Assembly: GCA_947624585.1 (NCBI GenBank)
Contig: CANQKZ010000013.1
Location: 1 to 36,180, forward strand
Length of the DNA stretch: 36,180 bases
Reading direction: 5' to 3'
Source: an uncultured Oscillospiraceae bacterium
GTDB taxonomy: Bacteria > Bacillota > Clostridia > Oscillospirales > Oscillospiraceae
Part shown: in pieces, positions 10,251 to 18,712 of the stretch
How positions within the stretch are numbered: position 1 is the stretch's first letter
How the letters are laid out: each line of letters begins with the position of its first letter
The notes under the pieces: model-generated
What the model saw: only the letters and a program-made list of their open reading frames with translations
Told to the model about the DNA's origin: nothing
Database searches by the model: none
Translations under genes and position numbers: made by a program

Positions 10251-11915
10251 ATGGTCAAAGACACCATCGTGGGCGGCTATGAGAACGCCCCCCACCGGTC
10301 CCTGTATTACGCGCTGGGGCTCACCGACGAGGAGCTCCAGCGGCCCCTCATCGGCATCGTCAGCTCCTACAACGAGATCGTCCCCGGCCACATGAATCTG
10401 GACAAGATCACCGAGGCCGTGAAGCAGGGCGTCGCCATGGCGGGCGGCACCCCCATCGTCTTCCCCGCCATCGCCGTGTGCGACGGCATCGCCATGGGCC
10501 ACGTGGGCATGAAGTACTCCCTGGTCACCCGGGACCTGATCGCCGACTCCACCGAGTGCATGGTCATGGCCCACGGGTTTGACGGCCTTGTGATGATCCC
10601 CAACTGCGACAAGAACGTGCCCGGCCTCCTGATGGCGGCGGCGCGGCTCAACCTGCCCACCGTCTTCGTCTCCGGCGGCCCCATGCTGGCGGGGAGAGTG
10701 GACGGACACAAGACAAGCCTCTCCAGTATGTTCGAGGCCGTGGGCGCCTACTCCGCCGGAAAAATTGACGGGGCCAAGCTGCGGGAGTACGAGTGCAAGA
10801 CCTGCCCCTCCTGCGGCTCCTGCTCCGGCATGTACACAGCCAACTCCATGAACTGCCTCACCGAGGTGCTGGGCATGGGCCTCCGGGGCAACGGCACCAT
10901 CCCCGCCGCCTACTCCGCCCGCATTTCCCTGGCCAAACGGGCCGGGATGCAGGTGATGGAGCTGGTGCGGCGCGACATCCGCGCCCGGGACATCATGACC
11001 GAGGCCGCCATCCGCAACGCCCTCACCGCCGATATGGCCCTGGGGTGCTCCACCAACTCCATGCTCCACCTCCCGGCCATCGCCAACGAGTGCGGCGTGA
11101 AGTTCGACCTCAATATGGCAAACGAGATCAGCGCACGCACTCCCAATCTCTGCCATCTGGCCCCCGCCGGTCCCACCTACATGGAGGACCTGAACGAGGC
11201 GGGCGGCGTCTACGCAGTGCTGAAGGAGCTGACGAAGAAGGACCTCATCGACACCTCCGTCATGACCTGCACGGGAAGGACCCTGGGCGAGAACATCGCG
11301 GACGCGGAGAACCTGAACCCGGAGATCATCCGGCCCATCGACAACCCCTACTCCGAGACCGGCGGCATCGCGGTGCTCTTCGGGAATCTGGCGGAGAACG
11401 GCTGTGTGGTGAAGAGAAGCGCCGTGGCCCCCGAGATGCTGGTCCATGAGGGCCCCGCCAGGGTCTTCAACAGCGAGGAGGAGGCCATAAAGGTCATCCA
11501 CGCGGGTGGAATAAACCCCGGCGACGTGATCGTCATCCGCTACGAGGGCCCGGCGGGCGGCCCCGGAATGCGGGAGATGCTGAACCCCACCTCCGCCATC
11601 GCGGGAGCGGGGCTGGATAAGTCCGTGGCCCTCATCACCGACGGCCGTTTCTCCGGCGCGACCAGGGGCGCCTCCATCGGCCACGTAAGCCCCGAAGCGG
11701 CCTCCGGCGGTTTGATCGCGTATGTCCACGAGGGGGACACCATAGCCATTGACATCCCGGGCCACACCATTACCCTGAAGGTCCCCGACGGGGAGATCGA
11801 GGCCCGGAAGGCCGCCGAGAAGCCGCTGGTGAAGACCGATATCACCGGGTATTTGAAGCGCTACGCCGCGCAGGTGTCTTCCGCCGACAAGGGCGCTATT
11901 GTCAATCATATATAA
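10251..11915 (+). CDS. ilvD: Dihydroxy-acid dehydratase
   Basis: IlvD is an Fe-S dehydratase that turns the dihydroxy acids from IlvC into 2-oxoisovalerate and 2-oxo-3-methylvalerate. The 554-residue protein is full length. It has [13 protein letters not shown] (cluster Cys) and [20 protein letters not shown] (further cluster Cys and Mg site). It also has the C-terminal [23 protein letters not shown] block typical of IlvD/Edd, whose Ser is the proposed base. ATG 10251 follows GAAAGGAAGG. It is the last gene before the first repeat-filled gap, and a hairpin-bounded repeat begins about 20 nt after its stop. A promoter-like TTGTCA, 17 nt, TACTAT (11899-11927) overlaps its 3' end. Confidence 0.97.
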   Translation: MVKDTIVGGYENAPHRSLYYALGLTDEELQRPLIGIVSSYNEIVPGHMNLDKITEAVKQGVAMAGGTPIVFPAIAVCDGIAMGHVGMKYSLVTRDLIADSTECMVMAHGFDGLVMIPNCDKNVPGLLMAAARLNLPTVFVSGGPMLAGRVDGHKTSLSSMFEAVGAYSAGKIDGAKLREYECKTCPSCGSCSGMYTANSMNCLTEVLGMGLRGNGTIPAAYSARISLAKRAGMQVMELVRRDIRARDIMTEAAIRNALTADMALGCSTNSMLHLPAIANECGVKFDLNMANEISARTPNLCHLAPAGPTYMEDLNEAGGVYAVLKELTKKDLIDTSVMTCTGRTLGENIADAENLNPEIIRPIDNPYSETGGIAVLFGNLAENGCVVKRSAVAPEMLVHEGPARVFNSEEEAIKVIHAGGINPGDVIVIRYEGPAGGPGMREMLNPTSAIAGAGLDKSVALITDGRFSGATRGASIGHVSPEAASGGLIAYVHEGDTIAIDIPGHTITLKVPDGEIEARKAAEKPLVKTDITGYLKRYAAQVSSADKGAIVNHI

Positions 11916-11933
11916 CCTATATACTATAATGTG

Positions 11934-12324
11934 TTCCCCCCTTGTGGGGAATGTGGGTTTACTTTCTTCTCTTTTGCGGTGACAAAAGAGAAGAAAGTAA
12001 CAAAGAAGAGAAAATCATGTTTTGGGGGTCGGCGGTGACTTTTGGGTGGGCGCTTCGTAACGCGGGGCGGCTTCCGCGTTCCGTGTCTGTACGTCTGGGT
12101 GGAACCATAGCCGCGCGGGCCTTGGTCTAATAGGTTGGAGCATCAACTTCGCTTGGCCGCTTACGTTGGCGGTGGTCAGGGGTTTGGTATCTCTGTTTTG
12201 GGCCGCGCTTGGTGGGCGGTTGTTGTGGAGCCCGTTTGGGAGTGGGAGGTCATCTGGGGGCGTACGTCGCTCTTTTTAAAAAGGGTTTTCAAAATATTTT
12301 TCCTTCGGAAATTCATTTTGAAAA
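11934..12324 (+). repeat. Hairpin-bounded repeat, copy A (type-a end, plus orientation)
   Basis: First copy of a family seen seven times in this window. In order it has four parts. The outer stem is TTCCCC with GGGGAA (11934-11951). The type-a hairpin is a perfect 18-bp stem (TTACTTTCTTCTCTTTTG, 11959-11976, loop CGGTGA, complement to 12000), followed by a partial third arm (AACAAAGAAGAGAAAA). A GC-rich core (about 12030-12280) includes AACGCGG pairing with CCGCGTT. The 39-bp inner hairpin (12286-12324) has TTTTCAAAAT and ATTTTGAAAA as outer stem, with TTTCC/GGAAA inside. No consistent reading frame is shared with the other copies. Confidence 0.9.
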
Positions 12325-12555
12325 GATTTGGGGGCGGTCCACTTCCCCTTCATTTCACAAATCTCCCGCTTAATTTCAAGAAAATTTCCTTAATTTCAAA
12401 CGAAATTCCTTAATTTCAAAGAATTTTCCTTAATTTCAAAGCCCCCCAAACCCCGAAACCCTTGCGGCGCAAGGAGTTTGCCCTTAATTTCAAAATTTCA
12501 CCCGTTTTTGGCCTTTTAAAACGGTTACAACTTTGTAACCATTCCAAATTCAGCC
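12325..12555 (+). repeat. 20-bp iteron-like array attached to copy A
   Basis: CTTAATTTCAA starts at 12369, 12389, 12409 and 12429, exactly 20 bp apart, with a fifth at 12483. The array is followed by a small palindrome (CTTGCG, G, CGCAAG) and ends at another (GGTTACAA, CT, TTGTAACC, 12524-12541). An inverted copy of the whole module is attached to copy D. There are no unique spacers, so it is not a CRISPR array. Together with copies A and B this accounts for the gene-free gap 11916-13085. Confidence 0.88.
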
Positions 12556-12559
12556 ATAA

Positions 12560-13048
12560 CCCAATGCGATGCCCCCAAGATGACATCCATCCCCAAACAG
12601 AACCATCCACCGTCCCCACCACCGAAAGCACCACAAAGCGCAACCCAAAACAGAACCACCCACCTACCGTCCCCACCAGGGTAAGCGCCCACCAAGCGCG
12701 GCCCAAAACAGAACCACCCACCTACCGTTCCAACCACCGAAAGCGCCCACGCAGCGCGGCCCAAAACAGAGCCACCCACCTATCAACAACCTCCTCCGTA
12801 AGCGGCCAAGCGAAGTTGAAGCAGAAACCAATTAAGTCTTCGTCCCGCGCGGCTATGGTTCCACCCAGACGCACCGACCCGGAACGCGGAAGCCGACCCG
12901 CGTTACGCAGCGCCAACCCCGGACCACCGCCGACCCCAACACCGCCCTTTTCTCTCTTTTGCTTCTTTTCTCTCTTTTGTGCAGTGGGCAAAAGGCCCAC
13001 GGAACAAAAGAGAGAAAAGAAGACCTCCCCTCCGGCAATTCCGCCGGA
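12560..13048 (-). repeat. Hairpin-bounded repeat, copy B (type-b end, minus orientation) with 58-bp tandem units
   Basis: This is an inverted copy facing copy A. The type-b hairpin is a 19-bp stem (12962-12980 with ACAAAAGAGAGAAAAGAAG at 13004-13022). A nested GTGGGC/GCCCAC stem sits in its loop, and a third arm of the same sequence lies at 12947-12960. The outer stem TCCGGC/GCCGGA is at 13031-13048. On the inner side a segment is tandemly repeated: CAGAACCA-type starts fall at 12598, 12651, 12709 and 12767 (spacing 53, 58, 58). The 39-bp inner hairpin is missing, so this copy is expanded and truncated. Confidence 0.87.
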
Positions 13049-13085
13049 CACAGAATAAAAGAATAAAAAAGGATGTGATCTCAAA

Positions 13086-14351
13086 ATGCCCATGACCATG
13101 TCACAAAAAATCCTGGCTTTTCATGCCAGTCTCCCGGCCGTTGAGCCCGGACAGCTCATCTTATGCGATTTAGACCGTATTCACGGTAACGATATCACCT
13201 CCCCGGTGGCTATCCGGGAATTCAAGAAAATGGGATTTGAAAAGGTGACAAATCCCCAAAATATCACCCTTATCATGGACCATTTCGTGCCCAACAAGGA
13301 CATCAAGGCGGCCCAGCAGTGCAAGTGCTGCCGGGAGTTCGCCGGGGAGCAGGAGCTGGAGAGCTTCTTCGACGTGGGAAGAATGGGCATCGAGCACGCG
13401 CTGATCCCCGAGGAGGGGCTGGTCGTCACCGGGGACGTGGCTATCGGGGCCGATTCCCACACCTGCACCTACGGGGCCCTGGGCGCTTTCTCCACCGGCG
13501 TCGGCTCCACCGATATGGCCTTCGGCATGGCCACGGGGAAGGCGTGGTTCAAGGTGCCCTCCGCTCTCAAATTCGTCCTCACCGGGGAACTTCCAAAGTA
13601 TGTATCCGGCAAGGACCTGATTTTGCACATCATCGGCATGATCGGCGTGGACGGCGCGCGCTATAAATCCATGGAGTTCACCGGCCCCGGCGCGCACTCC
13701 TTAAGTATGCCCGACCGCCTCACCGTCTGCAATATGGCAATCGAGGCAGGAGCCAAGAACGGCATCTTCGAGGTGGACGAGGTGACCCTGGCCTACGAGA
13801 AGGAGCACGCAAAGCGGGAGCTCCGCGTCTTCCGGGCCGACGAGGACGCACAGTACGACGCGGTCTATGAGATCAACCTCTCCGAGCTCCGCCCCACCGT
13901 GGCCTTCCCGCACCTGCCCGAGAACACCCACACCGTGGACGAGATCGGGGACGTGAAGATCGACCAGGTGGTCATCGGCTCCTGCACCAACGGCCTTTTC
14001 AAGGATATGGCGGAGGCCGACTCCATCCTCAAGGGCCGCAAGGTGGCGAAGAACGTCCGCGCCATCATCATCCCGGCCACCCAGGACATCTATCTCAAGT
14101 GCCTGGAGGCGGGCTTCATAAAGGACTTCATCGAGGCGGGCTGCGTCGTCTCCACCCCCACCTGCGGCCCGTGCCTGGGCGGCTACATGGGCATTCTCGC
14201 CGAAGGGGAGCGGTGCGTCTCCACCACCAACAGGAATTTTGTGGGAAGAATGGGCCATGTGGACAGCGAGGTGTACCTGGCAAGCCCCGCCACCGCCGCC
14301 GCCAGCGCCGTGCTGGGCAGGATCGCGTCCGCCGAGGAGGTAGTAAAATGA
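13086..14351 (+). CDS. leuC: 3-isopropylmalate dehydratase, large subunit
   Basis: LeuC with LeuD forms the 4Fe-4S aconitase-like enzyme that isomerises 2-isopropylmalate to 3-isopropylmalate. The 421-residue length is that of the HACN/LeuC type common in anaerobes. Cluster ligands are Cys300 (IGSCTNG), Cys360 and Cys363 ([10 protein letters not shown]). [21 protein letters not shown] (about 118-138) is the substrate-binding block. The start is ATG 13086, with AAAGGATG about 10 nt upstream; a second ATG (MTMSQ) lies 6 nt inside. It follows a 1.17-kb repeat-filled gap after ilvD and overlaps leuD by 4 nt. Homoaconitase is an alternative for the family, but the leu neighbours decide against it. 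Confidence 0.95.
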   Translation: MPMTMSQKILAFHASLPAVEPGQLILCDLDRIHGNDITSPVAIREFKKMGFEKVTNPQNITLIMDHFVPNKDIKAAQQCKCCREFAGEQELESFFDVGRMGIEHALIPEEGLVVTGDVAIGADSHTCTYGALGAFSTGVGSTDMAFGMATGKAWFKVPSALKFVLTGELPKYVSGKDLILHIIGMIGVDGARYKSMEFTGPGAHSLSMPDRLTVCNMAIEAGAKNGIFEVDEVTLAYEKEHAKRELRVFRADEDAQYDAVYEINLSELRPTVAFPHLPENTHTVDEIGDVKIDQVVIGSCTNGLFKDMAEADSILKGRKVAKNVRAIIIPATQDIYLKCLEAGFIKDFIEAGCVVSTPTCGPCLGGYMGILAEGERCVSTTNRNFVGRMGHVDSEVYLASPATAAASAVLGRIASAEEVVK

Positions 14352-14842
14352 AGTGTATTGGAAATGTTGTGAAGTACGGCGACAACGTGGACACCGACGT
14401 TATCATCCCCGCGAGATACTTAAATACCAGCGACCCCAAAGAGCTTGCGGCCCACTGCATGGAGGACATAGACAAATCCTTCCGAAGCAAGGTTTCGGAG
14501 GGGGACATCCTGGTGAGCGGCGAGAACTTCGGCTGCGGCTCCTCCCGTGAGCACGCCCCCATCGCCATCAAGGAGAGCGGCATCAGTTTGGTCATCGCGA
14601 AGAGCTTCGCCCGCATCTTCTACCGCAACGCCATCAACATCGGCCTTGCCATCACCGAGTGCCCCGAGGCCGCCGAGGCCATCGAGGAGGGCCACCGCGT
14701 GGAGGCGGACCTGGACGCGGGCGTCATCACGGACCTGACCACCGGGAGGAGCTTCAAAACCGAGCCGTTCCCGGAGTTTATCCAGAATATCATCAGCGCC
14801 GGCGGGCTTGTCAACGCCGCCAAAAGCGGGATCCTTTCGTGA
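14348..14842 (+). CDS. leuD: 3-isopropylmalate dehydratase, small subunit
   Basis: LeuD is the swivelling small subunit of isopropylmalate isomerase. The ATG overlaps the leuC stop in an ATGA, so translation is coupled. The 164 residues contain [15 protein letters not shown] (about 12-26) and [16 protein letters not shown] (about 58-73), the substrate-contact loop of the small subunit. A near-perfect hairpin (GATCCTTTC and GAAAGGATC with GT between, 14830-14849) spans its last codons and stop. After it comes the second repeat-filled gap, before leuB. Confidence 0.95.
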   Translation: MKCIGNVVKYGDNVDTDVIIPARYLNTSDPKELAAHCMEDIDKSFRSKVSEGDILVSGENFGCGSSREHAPIAIKESGISLVIAKSFARIFYRNAINIGLAITECPEAAEAIEEGHRVEADLDAGVITDLTTGRSFKTEPFPEFIQNIISAGGLVNAAKSGILS

Positions 14843-14875
14843 AAGGATCTGAAGCTTTAGTTTATGCTTTGGCCG

Positions 14876-15270
14876 CCCTTCCCGGACGGAGGGGGTGGGT
14901 TTACTTTCTTCTCTTTTGCGGTGACAAAAGAGAAGAAAGTAACAAAGAAGAGAAAATCATGTTTTTGAGGGGTCGGTGGGAACTTTTGACCTGGCGCTTC
15001 GTAACGCGGGTCGGCTTCCGCGTTCCGTGTCTGTACGTCTGGGAGGAACCATAGCCGCGCGGGCCTTGGTCTAATAGGTCGGAGCATCAGCTTCGCTTGG
15101 CCGCTTACGTTGGCGGTGGTCGGTAGGTGGGTATCTCTGTTTTGGGCCGCGCTTTGTGGGCGGTCGTTGTGAGGCCCGTTCTGGAGGTGCGGAGGTCAAC
15201 GGTCGTACGTCGCACGGGTTAACAAGGTATTTTCAAAATTGTTTGCCTTTGGCAAATGCATTTTCAAAAT
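14876..15270 (+). repeat. Hairpin-bounded repeat, copy C (type-a end, plus orientation)
   Basis: The outer stem is CCCTTCC with GGAGGGG (14876-14894). The perfect 18-bp type-a hairpin runs 14901-14942, followed by a core closely matching copy A, including the conserved stretch ending TAGCCGCGCGGGCC. The inner hairpin (15230-15270) has a TTTGCC/GGCAAA stem in place of TTTCC/GGAAA. A TATAAT at 15270-15275 at its inner edge could act as a -10 for the small gene that follows, but the -35 is poor. Confidence 0.88.
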
Positions 15271-15317
15271 ATAATTGCGCGGCTTGCTGATAAATCAGGA
15301 TTTGTGGAGGTAAAGAT

Positions 15318-15563
15318 ATGAACAAAGTTTGGCAGTATTTTTTGTTGGGTATTGTAGTGGCTATTGGTGGATTGTTTGTAACTAATTTTATAGCGAGTAT
15401 TCTCAATATGATTATGGATTACGGAACTGCATATGTTATTAGCATTTGCATGTATCTTAGTGTTGTTGTTGTGACCTGTACGGGAATCATAGTCATTAAA
15501 CTGGACAAAATCACGCATTTGGATAGAGAAAGTGGCAAACAAAGTAACGAGCAAAGCGAGTGA
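15318..15563 (+). CDS. Small two-helix membrane protein, AT-rich, unknown
   Basis: I do not recognise this 81-residue protein. The ATG at 15318 has GTGGAGG about 8 nt upstream, a good ribosome site. Two hydrophobic segments (about residues 7-31 and 38-62) are followed by a charged, polar tail (KLDKITHLDRESGKQSNEQSE), consistent with a hairpin membrane protein. Its DNA is visibly AT-rich and uses codons such as TTG, ATT, GTA and TTA that the neighbouring operon genes avoid. This suggests separate origin. It lies between the inner hairpins of repeat copies C and C', as if carried as cargo. No terminator or partner gene is obvious. Confidence 0.7.
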   Translation: MNKVWQYFLLGIVVAIGGLFVTNFIASILNMIMDYGTAYVISICMYLSVVVVTCTGIIVIKLDKITHLDRESGKQSNEQSE

Positions 15564-15587
15564 TAAAATTCCCGTTTATGAAAAAAG

Positions 15588-15714
15588 ATTTCAAAATGCA
15601 TTTGCTAACGACAAACAATTTTGAAAAACCTCTTTAACCCTGCGACGCACAACCCCCGGACAACCCACGCACCCCCAACACTGGCCGCCCCTCCTCGCGG
15701 CAACGGGACCTCAC
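15588..15714 (-). repeat. Truncated repeat copy C' (inner end only, minus orientation)
   Basis: An inverted counterpart of the inner end of copy C. The hairpin at 15588-15627 uses ATTTTGAAAA and TTTGTC/AGCAAA-type pairing. It is followed by the core's inner edge (GCGACGCAC) and then degraded core. It lacks the type-a/b hairpin. Copies C and C' together flank the small membrane gene with inverted repeats. Confidence 0.7.
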
Positions 15715-15945
15715 GCGCTGATTTAGAATAGTTACAAACCTGTAACCATTTTAAACGCCCCAAAACGGGTGAAATTTTGAAATTAAGGGCAAACCCCTTG
15801 CGGCGCAAGGGTTTCCGGGTTTGGGGGGCTTTGAAATTAAGGAGAATTCTTTGAAATTAAGGAAAATTCTTTGAAATTAAGGAAATTTTCTTGAAATTAA
15901 GCGGGAGATTTGTGAAATGAAGGGGGAGTGGACCGCCCCCAAACC
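15715..15945 (-). repeat. 20-bp iteron-like array attached to copy D (inverted relative to 12325-12555)
   Basis: TTGAAATTAAG occurs at 15831, 15851, 15871 and 15891 (20-bp period), with one more at 15778. The CTTGCG/CGCAAG palindrome and the GTTACA/TGTAAC palindrome (15731-15747) are in the mirror order of the copy A module. Confidence 0.88.
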
Positions 15946-16350
15946 TTTTCAAAATGAATTTCCGCAGGAAAGATATTTTGAAAACCCTTTTTTAAAAGAG
16001 CGACGCACACCATTAGATGACCTCCCACTTCCAAACGGGCACCACAACAACCGCCCACCCAGCGCGGCCCCAAACAGAGCCACCCACCTATCGACCACCT
16101 CCAGCGTAAGCGGCCAAGCGAAAGTGATGCTGAGCGTATTAAGTCTCAGGACCGCGCGGCTATGGTTCCGCCCAGGCCCCGGACACACACCGCGTGAGCC
16201 GACCCGAGATACACGGTAGGAGACTTCGTCTCCCGCCAACCCCCAACACCGGCCTTTTCTCTCTTTTGCTTCTTTTCTCTCTTTTGTGCAGTGGGCACAC
16301 CGCCCACGGAACAAAAGAGAGAAAAGAAGACCCCCCGTCCCCTCGGACGG
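15946..16350 (-). repeat. Hairpin-bounded repeat, copy D (type-b end, minus orientation)
   Basis: The 39-bp inner hairpin is at 15946-15984 (TTTCC, GCA, GGAAA). The GC-rich core runs to about 16250. The type-b hairpin has its 19-bp stem at 16269-16287 and 16311-16329, with GTGGGC/GCCCAC nested. The outer stem CCGTCC/GGACGG is at 16335-16350. It ends 56 nt before the leuB start. With C, the small gene, C' and the array it fills the gap 14843-16406. Confidence 0.9.
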
Positions 16351-16406
16351 ACACCCAAAAAAAAGCCCCAGTGGCCTCAAGAACAACAAAGGAGATCGCA
16401 ATTTCG

Positions 16407-17483
16407 ATGAATTACAACATAGCTTTACTTCGCGGCGACGGCATAGGACCCGAAATCGTAGACAGCGCCGTTAAAGTCCTCCGGGTCATCGGCCAAAAAT
16501 ACGGCCACGGTTTCAATTTCACACCCTACCTCATTGGCGGCACCGCCATCGACGCCACCGGCGTCCCCCTCCCGCGGGAGACTGTGGACGGTTGTCTCGC
16601 CTCCGACAGTGTGCTCCTGGGCGCCGTGGGCGGACCCAAGTGGGACACCCTGCCCGGCCATCTCCGCCCGGAGAAGGCGCTTCTCGGCATCCGCGCTGCC
16701 CTGGGGCTCTTTACCAATCTTCGCCCTGCCAGGCTCTACCCGGCTCTCAGCGGCGATTGCCCCCTCCGCCCCGACATCGTGAAGGACGGGTTCGACATCA
16801 TGATCGTCCGGGAGCTCACCGGCGGCATCTACTTCGGCGACCGGGGGTACCGGGAGGGCAAGTACGGCGAGGAGGCCTTTGACACCGAGTGCTACTCCCG
16901 CTTCGAGATCGAGCGCATCGCCCGCGTCGCCTTCGAGACGGCCCGCAAGCGCCGGGGCAGGGTCAGCTCCATCGACAAGGCAAACGTCCTGGAGACAAGC
17001 CGCCTCTGGCGGAAGACCGTCCACGAGATCGGCGAAGCCGACTACCCCGACGTGGAGCTTCGCGACGTGCTGGTGGACAACGCCGCCATGCAGCTGGTGA
17101 AGAACCCCGCCCAGTTCGACGTGATCGTCACCTCCAATATGTTCGGCGACATCCTCTCCGACGAGGCCAGCCAGATCACCGGCTCCATCGGGATGCTGCC
17201 CTCCGCCAGCCTCAACGAGACTACACGGGGAATGTATGAGCCCATCCACGGCTCCGCCCCCGACATCGCGGGACGCGGCATCGCCAACCCCATCGCCACC
17301 ATCCTTTCCGCCGCCATGATGCTCCGGTACTCCTTCGACCTCCGTGCCGAGGCGGACGATATCGAAGCCGCCGTGGATAAGGTCCTGAACGACGGCCTGC
17401 GCACCGCCGACATCGTGGGCGCCTCCGGGAAGACGCCGCTGTCCACCGCCGAGATGACCGACGCCGTCATAGCGAGGCTCTGA
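16407..17483 (+). CDS. leuB: 3-isopropylmalate dehydrogenase
   Basis: LeuB oxidises and decarboxylates 3-isopropylmalate with NAD+ to give 2-oxoisocaproate. I chose ATG 16407 ([17 protein letters not shown]) with AAAGGAG 13-19 nt upstream; the frame extends back into repeat D, which is not coding. The 358 residues match the family. Motifs are [10 protein letters not shown] (9-18), [20 protein letters not shown] (substrate loop), and [22 protein letters not shown] with the Mg-binding Asp. [13 protein letters not shown] is the NAD-binding loop. The next gene starts one base after its stop. Confidence 0.96.
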   Translation: MNYNIALLRGDGIGPEIVDSAVKVLRVIGQKYGHGFNFTPYLIGGTAIDATGVPLPRETVDGCLASDSVLLGAVGGPKWDTLPGHLRPEKALLGIRAALGLFTNLRPARLYPALSGDCPLRPDIVKDGFDIMIVRELTGGIYFGDRGYREGKYGEEAFDTECYSRFEIERIARVAFETARKRRGRVSSIDKANVLETSRLWRKTVHEIGEADYPDVELRDVLVDNAAMQLVKNPAQFDVIVTSNMFGDILSDEASQITGSIGMLPSASLNETTRGMYEPIHGSAPDIAGRGIANPIATILSAAMMLRYSFDLRAEADDIEAAVDKVLNDGLRTADIVGASGKTPLSTAEMTDAVIARL

Positions 17484-17484
17484 G

Positions 17485-18681
17485 ATGCTGGAAAGTCTGC
17501 CCATCGCGGCGGCGCGTCTGGCGTCCATCGTGGTTTTCCGGGGCGTGAAGAACGCGCCCGTTTTAAAGGCCCTCCGCGCCTTCTTTGAGTGCGAGGGGGA
17601 CGAGTCCGAGCGGGTGGAGCGGTACGCCGATTTCGTCTCCGCCCTCTACGAGGAGGGGTACAACCTGAGCCGGTACCTCCTGAACGCGGCGGCGGAGGAC
17701 GAGAACCGGTACGTCATCCTCCGCTCCAGGGGCGAGCCCATCCCCCCGGCGCTCCAAAACGCGGTCAACGGGGAGCTGGGGGTCTTCCAGGAGATCTCCG
17801 ACCTGACCGCCGCCGGGTTCAAGCGGCTCATCGGCTTCCACCGGTACCTGCCGGGGTTCGAGTCGGAGAAGCTGGACTTCGCCGCCGAGTTTGAAAAGCG
17901 CATGGCCTCCATCGGCACCACCGGCTACGGCCAGTACGCCCGCCACACCATGTTCCGCGTGGTGGATGGGGAGGTCCGGCCCGTCCACACCCCGGACAGG
18001 ACCGATATCTCCGAGCTCATCGGCTACGAGCGGGAGCGGGGGGAGCTTCTGCGCAACACCGAGGCCCTCCTCCGGGGCCTTCCGGCCGCCAACGCCCTGC
18101 TCATCGGCGACGCGGGCACCGGGAAGTCCAGCTCCGTCAAGGCCGTGGCAAATCTCCTGGCTCCACGGGGCCTGCGGCTCATCGAGGTCCCCAAGTCCCA
18201 GCTTCTGGCGATCCCCGCCGTGCTGGAGCACCTCAGAGACAACCCGCTGAAATTCGTCCTCTTCATCGACGACCTTTCCTTCGAGAAGAACGACGACGCC
18301 TTCTCCGCCATGAAGGCCATTCTGGAGGGCTCCGTCTCCGTCAAGGCCCCCAACACCGTCATCTACGCCACCTCCAACCGGCGGCACCTCATTAAGGAGA
18401 ACTACTCCGACCGGGACGGGGACGATATGCACCGGAACGACACCATCCAGGACACCGTGGCCCTGTCCGACCGGTTCGGGCTCACCATCCTGTTCACAAA
18501 GCCCAATAAGGCGCTGTATCTGCGCATCGTCCACGAGCTGTGCGAGGCCAAGTCCATCCCCGAGACGCCGGACCTGGACACCCGGGCCTGCGCCTTCGCC
18601 ATCCGCCGGGGCGGCATGACCCCCCGGGCCGCCGAGCAGTTCACCGACAGCCTCCTGGCGGACCTGCCCCCGGAGCGGTAA
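17485..18681 (+). CDS. DUF815-family AAA+ ATP-binding protein
   Basis: This 398-residue protein fits the DUF815 family of AAA+-like P-loop ATPases, whose function is not established. Walker A is GDAGTGKS (208-215), with Lys214. Walker B is VLFIDDL with Asp262 and Asp263. A sensor-1-like YATSNRRHL follows, then an acidic loop (DRDGDD) and [10 protein letters not shown]. The N-terminal 180 residues are a helical region typical of longer Clostridia members. It starts one base after leuB and ends 31 nt before ilvA, so it is embedded in the amino acid operon. The pathway does not obviously require it. Its role there is unknown. Family call is good, the function is not. Confidence 0.85.
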   Translation: MLESLPIAAARLASIVVFRGVKNAPVLKALRAFFECEGDESERVERYADFVSALYEEGYNLSRYLLNAAAEDENRYVILRSRGEPIPPALQNAVNGELGVFQEISDLTAAGFKRLIGFHRYLPGFESEKLDFAAEFEKRMASIGTTGYGQYARHTMFRVVDGEVRPVHTPDRTDISELIGYERERGELLRNTEALLRGLPAANALLIGDAGTGKSSSVKAVANLLAPRGLRLIEVPKSQLLAIPAVLEHLRDNPLKFVLFIDDLSFEKNDDAFSAMKAILEGSVSVKAPNTVIYATSNRRHLIKENYSDRDGDDMHRNDTIQDTVALSDRFGLTILFTKPNKALYLRIVHELCEAKSIPETPDLDTRACAFAIRRGGMTPRAAEQFTDSLLADLPPER

Positions 18682-18712
18682 TTCTTTTCGCGTATCCTTG
18701 GGAGGGAGAAAT

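Noticed and set aside
12369-12441. 20-bp array as a CRISPR
   Set aside because: Units abut with short, similar fillers; there are no unique spacers of 30-40 bp and no cas genes.
11934-13048. Insertion sequence or group II intron
   Set aside because: No transposase, reverse transcriptase or domain V-like catalytic stem could be seen in any gap; at most these are non-autonomous elements.
15949-16401. Open frames through the repeats, such as 150 codons on the minus strand in copy D and 60-90 codons in copies A, B, C, E and F
   Set aside because: The frame and start differ between copies, and the translations are low-complexity Lys/Glu/Arg from the hairpin arms. The shared feature is pairing, not protein.
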